Positions 1 to 10,690 of a DNA stretch of 64,000 nucleotides are shown here, in pieces. Position 1 is the stretch's first letter. Each line of letters opens with the position of its first letter. A program made the position numbers and the translations under genes. The notes below the pieces were generated by a model that was not told where the DNA came from, ran no database searches, and saw nothing but the letters and a program-made list of their open reading frames with translations. Source of the stretch: Siphonodentalium dalli (Eukaryota; Mollusca; Scaphopoda; Gadilida; Siphonodentaliidae); the NCBI GenBank assembly GCA_032622095.1, contig CP136064.1, positions 45,092,989-45,156,988 on the forward strand. Direction: 5' to 3'.

Positions 1-373
1 ACAATTATTACATATGCAATTTTTTTCCGTTCACAGAAAGACACTTTCAATTGTTAACATTAGTTTTATTTAGTAAATTTCACCAATGTTATCACCTATC
101 AGTAGGTGAAAATGACTTTAAGTGCTTTATTTCTAGTCAACAGAGAAAATAAGAACACACGCAAGCTGTTTTTAACTAAAACAAAGTAAAATATAGGATG
201 TGGATTAAAATTGCATGACTTATTTTGGCCTCCGGACACCCACCCACATGGGGGAGGGGGGACATTGTGCATCGCACTTTTTAACCGGCCCCAACATGAT
301 TTGATCTCAAACTGTTATATACAGCATATTATTATTATATTATTATTATTTAATACGGTGTGTTCTGTCCTAG

Positions 374-534
374 GTTACGGACTTGGTGTGGGACAGAACG
401 TTGCTGGTGGCTACATTTCCTGGGGATCTGTGATCGAAGCGTGGCATGATGAGGTGCAAAATTACACGTACGGCAAGGAACCGACGTCATATCTCGGGTC
501 CACAGCCTTAAAATTGATCGGACACTACACACAG
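374..534 (+). CDS. CAP-domain secreted protein, internal exon (copy A)
   Basis: This 161-bp exon lies between an AG acceptor at 372-373 and a GTTAGT donor at 535; it enters in phase 1 and leaves in phase 0. It encodes the GQNVAGGY block, an IEAWHDEV helix and ends with GHYTQ, the CAP1 signature of the CAP (CRISP/antigen 5/PR-1) superfamily of secreted proteins. The histidine of GHYTQ is one of the conserved cavity residues of the fold. The upstream exons of this copy lie before position 1. The matching exon at 51302-51464 carries two extra bases that break the frame, so this copy is the intact version. Confidence 0.88.
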
Positions 535-780
535 GTTAGTGATAATTATCACCTTGTTGAATATTTGTTTGAAAATGAATGATACGAAGCTCTTAAACAG
601 ATGTGCGAGCTGTAAATTATTAGAAATCATATCTCAGTCAGCTGTGTCGTGTGGAAAAAAGTATGCTTTAGCTTTTGCATATACATGTATTAAAACTACC
701 CGCTTGGAAACATAACCCCTAATATCCGTTTGGATGGCTAAAATCATAGTAAAATGACGTTTAATTATCGAAATTTTCAA

Positions 781-834
781 ATATATAGAAGTGTGTGTAA
801 ACAATAATATTGTTTACACAAACTTCTATATATT
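781..834. repeat. Small AT-rich palindrome in CAP intron
   Basis: The sequence TATAGAAGTGTGTGTAAACA is followed, after a short AATATT centre, by its inverse. In the duplicate copy one arm is retained and the other is replaced by the class iii element at 52760-53219. Confidence 0.6.
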
Positions 835-985
835 ATATAGACACCAGTTTATTATCGGTATGTGTCCATGTGCACACGTATTTTAAAATCCGACATGGTT
901 ATATCTGTTATCAGTGGTCCAGAGATCACCATGCAGTGAGCTTGTGCCAAAAGTAGACAACAAACAGTTTATTTCTAACTTTCAG

Positions 986-1080
986 ATAGTTTGTAATCGA
1001 ACCTCCAAGGTTGGCTGTGGCGCTGCCTACTGCGAGCAGAGCCCATACAAGTGGTATTATGTCTGCAACTATCTATCTGG
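986..1080 (+). CDS. CAP-domain secreted protein, CAP1/CAP2 exon (copy A)
   Basis: This 95-bp exon follows a TTTCAG acceptor (984-985) and precedes a GTACGT donor at 1081; phase 0 in, phase 2 out. It continues directly from the GHYTQ exon and encodes IVCNRTSKVGCGAAYC followed by WYYVCNYL, the CAP2 signature. The four cysteines are where CAP proteins form disulphides. The usual Trp after the CAP1 motif is a Cys here (IVC rather than VVW). Identical in structure to 53371-53465. Confidence 0.88.
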
Positions 1081-1235
1081 GTACGTAAATTCATATATCG
1101 TGTACGTTGTAAAAAAAAACTATGTTTTTTGAGAGACGCCGAATACGATGTTACTGTCTTTATAATATTGATTAGCTTAACGCGATTCTACATGAAAGGT
1201 GGATAATTTGATTCGGGTATATGGTCATTATTTTC

Positions 1236-1646
1236 AGCTGCATACCAACCTCTGGTTAAGTGAATCTTATAAATTGCTATGATGCTGGTGGGGGGGGGGG
1301 GGGGGGGGGGTGATGATTTTAAGAAAAGTTAAGTTATTTTTTTCCTAAAATGTACGTTTTCGCGAGAAAAGGCCAGTGGCTGTATGAAACATTCATGAAT
1401 ATTTTAATCATGATTGCTCTGCGTAGTGTTTGCAAAACGACCGACATTGCTATATTGGTAATTTATAAACATAATGGGATTTTCTCCTTTCGTTCAGATT
1501 ATCTAAAGGCGGCAAAAATGACAACTGTAGAAAACGGTTTCTTAACAGCATCATTTTGCACGACCAGCATCGTATCAATTCAGCAGGACCCACCAACATC
1601 ATAGATAATTAGAAGGACCACTATGCCAGGGATGAATAGCTGGATT
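1236..1646. mobile_element. Family 5 non-autonomous TIR element (copy A)
   Basis: The left arm (GCTATGATGCTGGTGGG) is inverted near 1570-1640 (CCCACCAACATCATAG ... AGGACCAC). Between the arms is the family's ATTCATGAATATTTTAATCATG core. The left arm contains a poly-G tract at about 1290-1310. Related copies are at 10040-10290, 37140-37530, 43310-43795 and 53625-54070. No transposase is present. Confidence 0.65.
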
Positions 1647-1782
1647 ATACGTATACATGTACATGTCATATGTTTCGAAGGCGAGAGTCTGTCATTGACA
1701 TGCAAAACGCAACTGAAGATGTAATTATATGACCATTTTTTCGATATGAGTGAGATGAATCCGGTTCCTGTTCGAGATCATT

Positions 1783-2035
1783 GTTCTAGTGGGCAGAGAT
1801 TCGTGTGCTATTGTTGGCAGAGATCCATGTTCTAGTGGGCAGATATCCGTGTTCTATAGTTGGCAGCGATCCATGTTCTATTGGGCAGAGATCCGTGTGT
1901 TCTATATATAGGTAGCAGAGATCCGTGTTCTAGTTGGCAGCGATCTGTGTTCAAGTAGGCAGAGATTCGTGTTCTAGTAGGCAGAGGTCCGTGTACTAGT
2001 TGGCAGAAATCTGTGTTCTAGTTGGCAGACCGATA
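1783..2035 (+). repeat. Degenerate ~24-bp tandem repeat, GTTCTAGTTGGCAGAGATCC-like
   Basis: About ten imperfect units of the form 'GTGTTCTAGTTGGCAGAGAT' with 22-30 bp spacing lie in the intron between CAP exons. The corresponding array in the duplicate (54205-54565) is longer, so copy number differs between the two copies. Confidence 0.8.
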
Positions 2036-2107
2036 GTGTGTCTGCACATTGGACCTAGACGTGCATGTATTTAATTATATTCTGATATCGCTTATGTTCG
2101 ATTTCAG

Positions 2108-2187
2108 ACAAACTGACGCTGCTCATCCGTATAAAGCGGGGCCGACGTGCTCTTCGTGTCCCACTTCATGCAAAGGGGGAGTTTGTG
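2108..2187 (+). CDS. CAP-domain secreted protein, hinge exon (copy A)
   Basis: This 80-bp exon follows a TTTCAG acceptor and precedes a GTAAGG donor at 2188; phase 2 in, phase 1 out. It encodes HPYKAGPTCSSCP followed by TSCKGGVC, the cysteine-rich stretch that closes the CAP domain in CRISP-like proteins and links it to downstream modules. The reading frame joins cleanly to the exons on either side. Confidence 0.85.
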
Positions 2188-3231
2188 GTAAGGCCTAGGA
2201 AAAAGTACCTGTGGTTCGGGCTTCCCTTATACCCTAGTTTTAACCCCTACCCTAATGTTCTTTTCGTGGTTCTCGAGAAAATCTTTAGATATTTTCTGTA
2301 AATTGTATTTCATTAAAAGCACAAATTACTTATCATTTTTCAATGTCTCAAATGAGTTGATTTCTTTGTTTGATACTTTTATTCCAATAACCAATAATAC
2401 ATGGTAACACGGAACATGAATTAATAACATAATGTGGGTGCGGGAAAACAGCACGGCGATTTAAAATATTTCACAGACATTTAAAGATGTATCTAGTGTT
2501 CCAGACTTTCAGTTACAAGATGTGGAATATAACTGAATGCAACCCGCTGAATAACATGTCGAACGCCTGCATGTTATATGGCATTTAATCGATATATGTT
2601 TGTCAGATAATAGACAGATATTATGCCACTTTCTTATAAAGATAAATGAGTAAATAAGTAAAATAATATAATATTTGTTCTTGCCATTAACGGAAAAAAT
2701 TGTTCTTATCATTCAATGTGTTTATTAATAAGTGCCACTTCTTGTTCCAATTGTGTTATTTTATATATTGGAGACTTATTTTGCTGGATCCCTTAATACG
2801 TCTTTAAAACAAAGAACTGTCTCCATTACAATGTATATAATGGCAATCATTATTAATTAAATTTTGCAGACGAACTACAGAACTTAAATTAAAATTTAGA
2901 ACCTACCTACCCTAGTTTTTTTCTGACTTGTAATCCCAACCAAACATTTAATTTTCTTTTGTCTAAGCATATAGTATCGGGAAGCCTCCAAATGAGAACT
3001 AATATAAGCGCGTTTCACTAATGTATCGTTGTCAATATGTTTACGAAACGCTCTTTGAAAATTAACCGATATCAGTGTGATGAACTCACAGGAGTGTTCA
3101 GCGAGGCATAAGGGTAAAAATAGATTTGGTTTTATATACTTATGTTAACAGTATTTGCCCCAAGATTTACATTTATGATGTACAACATTTTCGTGTAAAA
3201 AGATGCATCATTATTGTCATTAATTTTACAG
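2188..3231 (+). other. Intron, no recognised content
   Basis: AT-rich intron between the hinge and EGF exons. It aligns throughout with 54720-55766 and holds no repeat family that I recognise from elsewhere in the window. Confidence 0.7.
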
Positions 3232-3330
3232 ATTGTGGAGGGCTGCTTTGTTACAATGGCGGAACATTGGATCCAAATACCTGCACGTGCAAATGCTACA
3301 GTGTCTATCAGGGGGAGGCTTGTGAGAAAC
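3232..3330 (+). CDS. EGF-like exon of CAP protein (copy A)
   Basis: This 99-bp exon follows a TTTTACAG acceptor and precedes a GTGAGT donor at 3331; it is a symmetrical 1-1 phase exon, as is typical for shuffled EGF modules. It encodes DCGGLLCYNGGTLDP, then CTCKC and YQGEAC: six closely spaced cysteines with the CxNGG...CxC...G..C pattern of an EGF-like domain. No further exon of this copy is visible before the N gap at 3788; in the duplicate the next exon is an ShKT module 3.2 kb on. Confidence 0.87.
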
Positions 3331-3399
3331 GTGAGTAGCGGTGATAATAAACAAACGTGGCAACATAATTCTATGTTGGATCGTCCTGGTACATTCTTA

Positions 3400-3695
3400 A
3401 CAGGAGTACGGCAGTGCAGACTATATCTCCTTTGAATACTCAAATCGCTATATAGGCTACTCCTCGCATATCCGTGCGATAGGAATACTGATTCCATTGG
3501 AAGTGTGTGTATAATGTAGATGTCGCACACCCACACTCCCAATCAATTATAATTGTAGTACAATCACATGTACAATTTAATGTCATATTCTTCGGGAGAG
3601 CCCACAAAAACAGACACCTTTCCTTCCCCAGATAAGTTGAATTTGTAACTCAACGACCCACTCATGATGAAACCGATGATTACCAGAAGCTTCAT
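3400..3695 (-). pseudogene. Degraded copy of the small secreted Cys-rich protein gene
   Basis: Reading minus from an ATG at 3695, the product begins with the same signal peptide as the intact gene at 56274-56597 (MKLLVIIGF...). An extra A near 3590 shifts the frame and brings an early stop, so the cysteine-rich part is no longer in frame. Several further indels separate the copies downstream. It lies just 3' of the EGF exon on the opposite strand, the same arrangement as in the partner. Either this copy is inactive or the indels are sequence errors. Confidence 0.55.
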
Positions 3696-3787
3696 TGAAG
3701 AGTAAAAACAGTTATTTTCTGCAGAATTAAAAAAATAATACAACGATTCAGTTGATATTTCTTAGTAGAGTTATCCATCTTTGGTTT

Positions 3788-3887
3788 NNNNNNNNNNNNN
3801 NNNNNNNNNNNNNNNNNNNNNNNNNNNNNNNNNNNNNNNNNNNNNNNNNNNNNNNNNNNNNNNNNNNNNNNNNNNNNNNNNNNNNNN
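3788..3887. other. Assembly gap (100 N)
   Basis: Run of 100 N. Copy A of the duplication ends at its left edge, so the join to the sequence on the right is not proven by sequence. Confidence 0.99.
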
Positions 3888-4043
3888 GTTGCCGTGCGCC
3901 AGAAGATTGTCTCTACATTCCAGAATCTTCTGGTAGCTGTCGTTTGTGAGTGGAGTTAGACTCATGCCTTTGGTTGTCAGTCCAGGATAATGAATAATGC
4001 ACACTAGATGATCTTCGGTCTTCCTCTTTTTCGCATTTGACAT
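3888..4043 (-). CDS. N-terminal fragment of an unidentified nuclear-like protein
   Basis: Minus-strand reading from an ATG at 4043 into the gap at 3888 gives 52 residues beginning MSNAKKRKTEDHLVC, followed by IIHYPGLTTKGMSLTPLTND and ending SYQKILECRDNLLAHGN. The KKRK cluster resembles a nuclear localisation signal. A good acceptor (CTTCTGTCTTTTCAG) sits 17 bp upstream of the ATG, so the coding part probably starts in a second exon. The TTKG...LTPLT...YQKILECRD pattern reminds me of a family of large uncharacterised invertebrate proteins, but I cannot name it. The 3' part is lost in the N gap. Confidence 0.5.
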
Positions 4044-4704
4044 ATTGTCTGTATTCACTGAAAAGACAGAAGAACGACCAAAGTGGTAAAATATGTCAAA
4101 AACGAGTGTAAGATGCCCCATTAAGAAAACAACACAATTGCATAATTTTGCATCATTCATCGATTTTAATGATTGAGAAATGTGTAAATGACCATGCATG
4201 TAACTCTTGTGCAATAGGCGCAAATAAAACGGAATCGCATTCTTGTTTGCGTGACCAGGTAATATGCATTAATATTTCAGTAAAGTTTTTTAATTAAGCC
4301 CCGGACAGATGCCGTACAGATGCGTGTATGGACGTACATCACGGATACACATGGAGTCCACTGTATTTCCCATTCGAAACCATTTGGGGTGGCCAGGTGG
4401 GGTTTAACAAAACATGTCCATTGTCCAAAGAAACGTGACTTAGACCGGGATTGACAAGATATTTTATTGTTATTCTGGCTTTCCGTAGTTTTGTAGAACA
4501 ATCGAGGGTGACCTTAGAACTAAGTTGTCAACCTGAATTATTTTGGTTTATATTATCACGCTTGTATGCATGTTAGTGGGTAGTATGGGGCATGATGGGG
4601 GAGTTGTGGTATTATATGCTCTTGTAATTTAAATATAGATGTACTCACCATGCTAAATGTTGAAGACTACCACAATCACGTTGTTTTGTTGAAACAAAAC
4701 TTAC

Positions 4705-4811
4705 CAATGACAATCCTGGAAATTTGATCACATCTGGGAATTTGATCACGTCACTCTTCAGTTCCATGGCAGCCCGTAATAACATGGAATTGACAAAATC
4801 TTCACAGTCCT
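4705..4811 (-). CDS. Possible minus-strand exon, unknown product
   Basis: On the minus strand a CAACTCAG acceptor is followed by an open stretch encoding DCEDFVNSMLLRAAMELKSD and a short duplicated DVIKFP motif, closed by a GTAAGT donor. The composition looks protein-like. The plus strand also has a perfect donor (CAGGTATGT at 4831), so the strand is not certain. It is upstream of the 3888-4043 fragment on the same strand but does not join it in frame. Confidence 0.25.
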
Positions 4812-4910
4812 CTGAGTTGAATATTGCGATGCAGGTATGTCTGGATTTCCCACGACCTTTTGTGGAACGGGTTGATGGTACATATCATCTGAATTGGGGT
4901 GTTTGGGCAA

Positions 4911-4948
<38 letters not shown>
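4911..4948 (+). repeat. Poly-G tract (~38 G)
   Basis: Uninterrupted G run in non-coding sequence; the longest of the homopolymer G tracts in the window. Confidence 0.95.
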
Positions 4949-4949
<1 letters not shown>

Positions 4950-5845
4950 CAAATTTAACTTGAGGCCGTATGAGTTTTTCTGCTACTTTCAACAGTGAGG
5001 CATCGTTTTGTCATTGACCATAATCTCACAAGACATCCTGGACTTCATTTGCATGAAAATAAAGTCGCATTATGGAACTCTGTGGCATAAGTCCGATTTT
5101 TTGTTTTTGGGGGAGGGGTAGCATTTTCCTCATTATTCCACCCCAATAGGTCCCATGGACCAATATGAAGCGTCAGTTTGTAGTATATTGGCATTAGTTT
5201 GCAATGATATAAACATCATAGAGGTATCTTTGCTAGATATTTTTTCAGAAGAATTGAATCGGATCACTTTGATTGAATCGAGGAGCATTTACGGCTAGTG
5301 ACATTTAGAACGAGATGACAACGTCACTCGATTGGCAGGCTTCTGCTAATTTCATCATATGTTTGGTTACTTGTCATCCTACTATCGCGAAAACTGATGA
5401 ATATTGCACAATTTCTCATTTGAATGAGGGGTATAGGCAAATGAGGGGTATAGGTGTGTTTTATAAAATAGGGGTATCCTAAATATATGCCTAATTTACA
5501 GCAGGGTAGCATCGGGATATCGACCATAAAACTAAAAAGCGTCCTATTAGGTCCGTGCAACATCCGGATCACACAACTACAATAGTTTACCCATACGAAA
5601 ATAATAGTGCCATAAATTGTGCCATAAATTCCCGGCTCCGGTGACACCTCACCTCATCTGACACCTCGCCTATAACAGAGAGATTCCATAATACAATAAT
5701 AGCAGCCTTATGTGCATGCACCCATGGGCAAAATGATAGAATGGGTCTGATGTGTGACATCTGGTATGTTCATAGGTGTGCTCATTCATGGAATCTGCTT
5801 GTATCCTGAATGAATAGCCATTCCTGGCTTCATTCTTAAACAACT
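4949..5845. other. Non-coding stretch, nothing recognised
   Basis: I see no supported gene or known repeat here. A minus-strand open frame at 5324-5647 has no splice or domain support. Confidence 0.5.
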
Positions 5846-6016
5846 ACAGTAATGCCCTAAATAATCAACTCCTTAACCACAGCAGAATTATTGGTAATTT
5901 TTCAGGAAAGAGAGCTTTCCGATGAATGTCAACAAGCCATATTTCCGACTAAATCCTGAAAAATTACCAATAATTCTGCTGTGGTTAAGGAGTCGATTAT
6001 TTAGGGCATTACTGTA
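5846..6016. mobile_element. Family 1 palindromic MITE (TACAGTAATGC ends)
   Basis: Near-perfect inverted repeat beginning ACAGTAATGCCCTAAATAAT and ending with the complement, ATTATTTAGGGCATTACTGT. One arm is shortened at the centre. The terminal TA/CAGT and short TIRs with TA target fit a pogo/Tc1-mariner-type non-autonomous element (inference). Other copies: 8924-9140, 9520-9629, 13426-13637, 15531-15640, 16907-17012, 20561-20777. Confidence 0.85.
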
Positions 6017-6029
6017 TACATGTAAAGTG

Positions 6030-6160
6030 TACAGTGCAAGTCTGGAAATTATGTGTCTGACATTTGCAAAATGAGGTCCCCAGAGGGTGAATTTAGTGAT
6101 GCTACCCCGCACAGCGAGCTAGCATCACCAAATTTCACCCACCGGCGACCTCATTCTCCT
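6030..6160. mobile_element. Family 2 palindromic MITE, diverged copy
   Basis: Contains the family core GAATTTAGTGATGCTACCCC and its inverse, with a degraded right arm. It lies directly beside the family 1 element. Confidence 0.7.
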
Positions 6161-6350
6161 TGGGCCTCATCTCCTGGAAGTATATACATTATGTATATAT
6201 AGTCTCAAATAAACATTGTTTTAGTTACTTTTTCCTTTTGTTCAGTTTTATCCCCTGTTTAAAATCCAATTCCATGATATGAATGACTCCACAGAGAAGA
6301 GTGTAGCCGCATTAACTTTTTTCAATGATTTGCTCAGGGTCGCATGTCAC

Positions 6351-6519
6351 CAAGCCTTGAAATAGTGTGTCTGTCATTTGCAGAATGAGGTCCCCAGAGG
6401 GTGAATTTAGTGATGCTACCCCGCATAGCGGGGGTAGCATCACCAATTTAACCCTCTGGGAACCTCATTCTGCTTACACCTCATTCTGCAAATGACAGAT
6501 ACGCTATTTCAAGGCTTGT
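6351..6519. mobile_element. Family 2 palindromic MITE (CAAGCCTTGAAATAG ends)
   Basis: Complete palindrome: CAAGCCTTGAAATAGTGTGT at the left and the inverse, CTATTTCAAGGCTTG, at the right, with a GAATGAGGTCCCCAGAGGG core arm on each side. Other copies: 6030, 7238, 8170, 17360, 20490, 21010 and 21325. Confidence 0.85.
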
Positions 6520-7237
6520 GTGCATTAGTTCAGTGATATTTTTATATTAATTAATTTAGCAGACAACCCGAGGCAGAACTTTTTTTTTAATCGGTCCTGT
6601 AACAGAGGTGAAAATCAGTGATCCGATTGACACCTCTGTAAGAGATTGGTCCCATGCAATCATGTAAAAGAGGTACGATTTGTACGAACATTTCACATTG
6701 TAACTCCGGTTTGGATCATCAGATTCAGTTGTGCTTTGGTTTGGTGATAGTCCAGCTTGGGGCAAAGGATACTAGTCAACTACAGGTTTCGTCCATTTAA
6801 TTCTACCCGAGTTAATTACGACCCTTGTTGGACTTAGACTTAGAAATTTGTGAATTTTGTGTCTGTACGAACATTTCACCTTGTAAATCGGATGTGGATC
6901 CGTGGGTTTGCTTCTTCTTTGTCATGGTGATAGCCCTGTTTGGGGTTAAAGGATACCTACTTACTACGGGGTTCGTCCATTCATTTGAAGAGTTACGGCC
7001 CTTGCTGGACTTCAACATTTTCACTCAACACAGACATTTTGCATTATAAGTCTTGTATTAATGATCCGACTTCAAATGCTAGTGGGATTAATTATTGATT
7101 AGCATCAATGAAATGATTCAGTTTTTTGTCCATAGATATTGGTCAGATTTATTGACCTTGTTGGACTTAGAAGGAAAATATATTTCCATACATTTAGCAT
7201 TGTTATCAACAGTTTGATTTGAATATCTTTTGGCGTA
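6520..7237. repeat. Tandem-diverged non-coding repeat ('GAACATTTCAC ... GTGATAG')
   Basis: Two or three diverged units of roughly 200 bp share GTACGAACATTTCAC, a TTTGG.TGATAG..C motif and a 'CGTCCATT' motif. It resembles the dispersed bivalve-type 'gttatggccctt' repeat. No gene is supported. Confidence 0.4.
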
Positions 7238-7398
7238 GTGTTTGGCACAAGCCTTGAAATAGTGTGTCTGTCATTTGTAGAATGAGGTCCCGAGAGGGTG
7301 AATTTGGTGATGCTAGCCCACTATGCGGGTAGCATCACTAAATTCACCCTCTGAGGACCTCATTCTGCAAATGACAGACACACTATTTCAAGGCTTGG
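7238..7398. mobile_element. Family 2 palindromic MITE
   Basis: Full palindrome from CAAGCCTTGAAATAGTGTGT to its complement ATTTCAAGGCTTG, loop at about 7320. Confidence 0.85.
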
Positions 7399-7455
7399 TT
7401 TGGCAATGTTTTACATCAGAATATAAACTTATATGGATGTGTTATTCAAGAAATT

Positions 7456-7604
7456 AATGTAGTGGGTGTGTGTTTTTTGGGGTATACAGTGCTGTGGTTG
7501 TTGGGGCACATTGTGTGAACCGCGAACTGGTTCGCACTAAATGTGTCCCAAAGACCACTGCACTTTATCCCCCAATGTTAACACACACACACCCACTACA
7601 TTCA
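7456..7604. mobile_element. Palindromic MITE with GT/AC-rich arms
   Basis: The left arm ATGTAGTGGGTGTGTGTTTT is mirrored by ACACACACACCCACTACAT at the right; the centre holds the short palindrome GAACCGCGAACTGGTTCGC. Single copy in this window. Confidence 0.7.
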
Positions 7605-7843
7605 TTTCTGATATTTATATAGCTTTTTGATGATTTATTCCCATATAACAGCTGAGTGTATTCTTATTTATTTTGATGCTAGCCCAGAAGCACATTAAGT
7701 CAGTCCAATATATGATTTACAGGCACTTAGCAACGATAATGTGATCGATATAAATAACTGGCTTCAGATGCAATTCGGCTGAACTTTATTACACTCTCAG
7801 ACTTGCATCATGACGGCTTTCTTTGTACTTATCAGTATTATGT

Positions 7844-8735
7844 TAAAGATGTATTCCGGGTTCTAGACCTCCAGTAACAACAACATAAACTAATTTAATT
7901 TAAAGATTGATTATCTCTTCATATAACAATTTTGAAACAGTTTCGTGGGTATAAAATAATAAATATGTATTGAAGACCCATGTCCGGAAACGCTTCTATC
8001 AATTAATATTTAATTTATTTTGAATATTTTATTATAAAATGAGATAATTAAGTGGGACGCTTTATTGTTCTATTTTTTAGAACAGACCATTCATGTGATA
8101 CCAAATATAAATAGAGATCATTATGGTTTTCCTATAGCTATGTTCAAAAGTCAAATGTCCCAGATTGAACAAGCCTTGAAATAGGGTGTCTGTCATTTGC
8201 AGAATGAGGTTCCCAGAGGGTGAATTTAGTGATGCTACCCCGCATAGCAGGCTAGCATCACCAAATTCACCCTCTGGGAACCTCATTCTGCTGAGGTGTA
8301 AGCAGAATGAGGTCCCCAGAGGGTGAATTTGGTGATGCTTGCCCACTATGCGGGGTAGCATCACTAAATTCACCCTCTGGGGACCTCATTCTGCAAATGA
8401 CAGACACCCTATTTCAAGGCTTGAGATTGAATGATTGTTTGTATTCTTTTATTACATACATGTAGTTATAAGCGATAATGAGTCTAACATTTATTTGTGA
8501 CAAAATTACACAATCAAATTTCTGGTCTCTGTTAACAGTAACCAATATTGTTACCAATAGTAACTTATATTGTACGTTAACGAAACAACCACACCTTTTT
8601 AGACCAGAAAATTTCTAAATATAATCGATATTAATCGATAGAAGCATTTCCAGACAGGGTTCTTCAATACATATCTAATATTTTATAACCATATATACAT
8701 ATTTACAAAGAGAGAGACCATCTTTAACATCTCTT
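7844..8735. mobile_element. ~0.9-kb TIR element flanked by TTAA
   Basis: Left arm from TTAAAGATGTATTCC (7844) and right arm ending ...ACCATCTTTAA (8735) are inverted and share GTCC/GAAGCATTTCC-type blocks over about 200 bp. The TTAA at each end suggests a piggyBac-type target. A family 2 element (8170-8424) is nested inside. No transposase was seen. Confidence 0.6.
8170..8424. mobile_element. Family 2 MITE with internally duplicated core
   Basis: Ends match family 2, but the hairpin core (GAATGAGGT...GGGTGAATTT) is present twice in tandem, making it about 255 bp instead of 160. Nested inside the TTAA element. Confidence 0.8.
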
Positions 8736-8923
8736 TGCCCTTTGTTAATTTTTTTTGGAAAATTAATATTCACAAAAATTATAAGCTGATGTTGTTATCT
8801 AGTGGACTTATTGGGTATTTAGTTCAAGTAGATTAATATTCTCTTTGTCGCACTTTGATGGGAAAAATTGTTGTTGTCGTGAAAACGAGTGCATGTACAT
8901 TGTAGTTTTGAATGGAGTGCATG

Positions 8924-9140
8924 TACAGTAAAGCTCTAATTAATCGACCTCTTAACCAAAGCAGAATTATGGGTAACTTTTCAGGATTTAGTCGGAAATA
9001 TGGCTTGTTGCCATTCATCGGAAAGCTCTCCCCGAGAGCTTTCCGATGAATGGCAACAAGCCATATTTCCGACTAAATCCTGAAAAGTTACCCATAATTC
9101 TGCTTTGGTTAAGAGGTCGATTAATTAGAGCATTACTGTA
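8924..9140. mobile_element. Family 1 palindromic MITE, full length
   Basis: 217-bp palindrome from TACAGTAAAGCTCTAATTAA to its complement ending GCATTACTGTA; arms meet at GCTCTCCCCGAGAGC near 9030. Confidence 0.9.
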
Positions 9141-9519
9141 CATTATTGCTCTAGCAGCATCATGCTCTAGTGTTTCAACAAACCCATTTTCTTGAAGATA
9201 TAGCTTCATTTATGTAAGATTAAATTCTTGAAAAAAATTGCCAATGTTGAAATAAGCCACCTCACACCTCATTTGGTTATAACAGCTGGTTAAGGAATAT
9301 GAGTCTGTGCTTCTTAATAGAAAAAAATGCCATCTCAACTCAATTATCTCAAGATAAGTTACCATTCACTTTGACTGCAACATTTCCATGATATGCTAAT
9401 TATCAGTTCTTTTGTTCAGAAAATTGGAAAGTTAATAGGATACCAAGAACACTTAATTTTAAAAGTTCATAAACCAAAGCATCTTAAATGGGAAAGCTCC
9501 TTGTTAAAATATACTAGCA

Positions 9520-9629
9520 CTAATGCCCTAAATAATCTACTCCTTAACCACAGCAGAATTATGGGTAATTTTTCAGGATTTAGTCGGAAATATGGCTTGT
9601 AGCCGTTCATCGGGAAGCTCTCAGTGATC
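9520..9629. mobile_element. Family 1 MITE, half element
   Basis: Only the left arm is present; homology stops at the GCTCTC that forms the palindrome centre in full copies. It is followed by a short TGATCTTAACC triple repeat. Confidence 0.8.
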
Positions 9630-10039
9630 TTAACCTGATCTTAACCTGATCTTAACTTAAAACAACATATTTTTCTAACTTTGATGGATTGTTTTTAGTA
9701 GTTTGTATTTGATAATGCAAAGATCAAGGCCGAATTTGATCATGATATTACATTTTGTTTGCTAATGTTTTCATTTTTCATGTAGTTGTGCCCCGTTTTA
9801 GACTTGAAAATCATTATTTTTTTGGTTGTTGAAATGATAAATTGAGCAACAGTTGCAATAAAATTTTGTTCAATGATTTTTACCAAAGTTTGATTTTTTT
9901 TCCCAAAAAGCCAACCCCTTAAGAAAACATCTTTTTTCGGAGGATGTGTGGTCAGCGACCTTTTATTGAAAACTACTTCTGTCAAATACAATCTCCAAAA
10001 AGTAAGTGTGATGGAGAATACATGTTTGTGTACCACCCT

Positions 10040-10290
10040 GGATTAAGTGGGCCTGCATATTTGCTATGATATTGATGGGTCCTAATGATTTGCTGGGGGC
10101 AAACATATGCTGTTAAGAATGAGTACCCTTATTTTTTTCAAAGTAGTCATTTTTGTGGTGTTTGCTATAATCCGAGAGATTGAGAAAAGCCAGTCTCTGT
10201 ATGAAACATTCAAGAACACATAATTTTTTCAATATTTTAATAATGGTTGCACTGGTGTTTATTTCCAAAATATTGCATTATTTGCACAGT
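10040..10290. mobile_element. Family 5 element, truncated
   Basis: Has the left arm (TTGCTATGATATTGATGGGTCC) and core (ATGAAACATTCAAGAACA...TTTTAATAATGG) of family 5; no right arm is recognisable. Confidence 0.5.
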
Positions 10291-10429
10291 CATAGCCCTA
10301 CTTTCATTATGGATTAAATATGCAATTAAATTTATTGGGATCCATTCAACATGGCTGTGGAAAGTTGCATTCCAATATTTTGTGAATTAACAGCTTAATA
10401 TGGTTGAATTGGTTATTTTTGAATGGTTA

Positions 10430-10690
10430 CGTGCATATTAAAAGCCACCATGGATCTCACAAACGTGTAAAACACTACCCAGGATCTCCCAAATGTGCAT
10501 AAAGCAACCCAGGATCTCGATTCAATGCTAAGAATCCTATCACAGAACTGCATTCTGTTGAAATTTTATTTCAAAATCATGAGAAAATAATTGACTAATT
10601 AAAAATATATTTTTTTTTTTATTAGACTTTGAAATACTGGGTAGCTTTTTGCATGTAACCATGTGACAATTCAGCCTTAGTATGTGATAC
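10430..10690. repeat. Palindromic repeat with GGATCTCCCAAATGTGC motif
   Basis: CCAGGATCTCCCAAATGTGC and a later GAAATACTGGGTAGCTTTTTGC are inverted relatives. A related arrangement occurs at 58490-58740. Confidence 0.4.

Larger units (their letters stand above)
1..3787 (+). repeat. Duplicated segment, copy A (partner at 50931-56690)
   Basis: The window opens inside a segment that is repeated in the same orientation from 50931 onward, and the match continues to the N gap at 3788. Exons, introns, the 24-bp tandem repeat and the minus-strand secreted-protein gene are shared in the same order. Copy A lacks three insertions seen in the partner (51527-52478, 52760-53219, 55944-56300), so it shows the empty sites. 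Single-base indels, many in homopolymers, also separate the copies. The left end of the duplication is outside the window. It could be a recent segmental duplication or an uncollapsed alternative haplotype; read depth would decide. Confidence 0.85.

Noticed and set aside
3888-3945. Plus-strand Cys-rich exon (CRAPEDCLYIPESSGSCR) after the gap
   Set aside because: Antisense of the better-supported minus-strand N-terminal fragment with an upstream acceptor.
4724-4963. Plus-strand frame ending in a Gly run
   Set aside because: The Gly run is a poly-G tract; the minus-strand exon reading is more protein-like, though also weak.
5846-6016. Transcription terminator hairpins
   Set aside because: Family 1 and 2 palindromes recur as dispersed elements with conserved ends; they are MITEs, not terminators.
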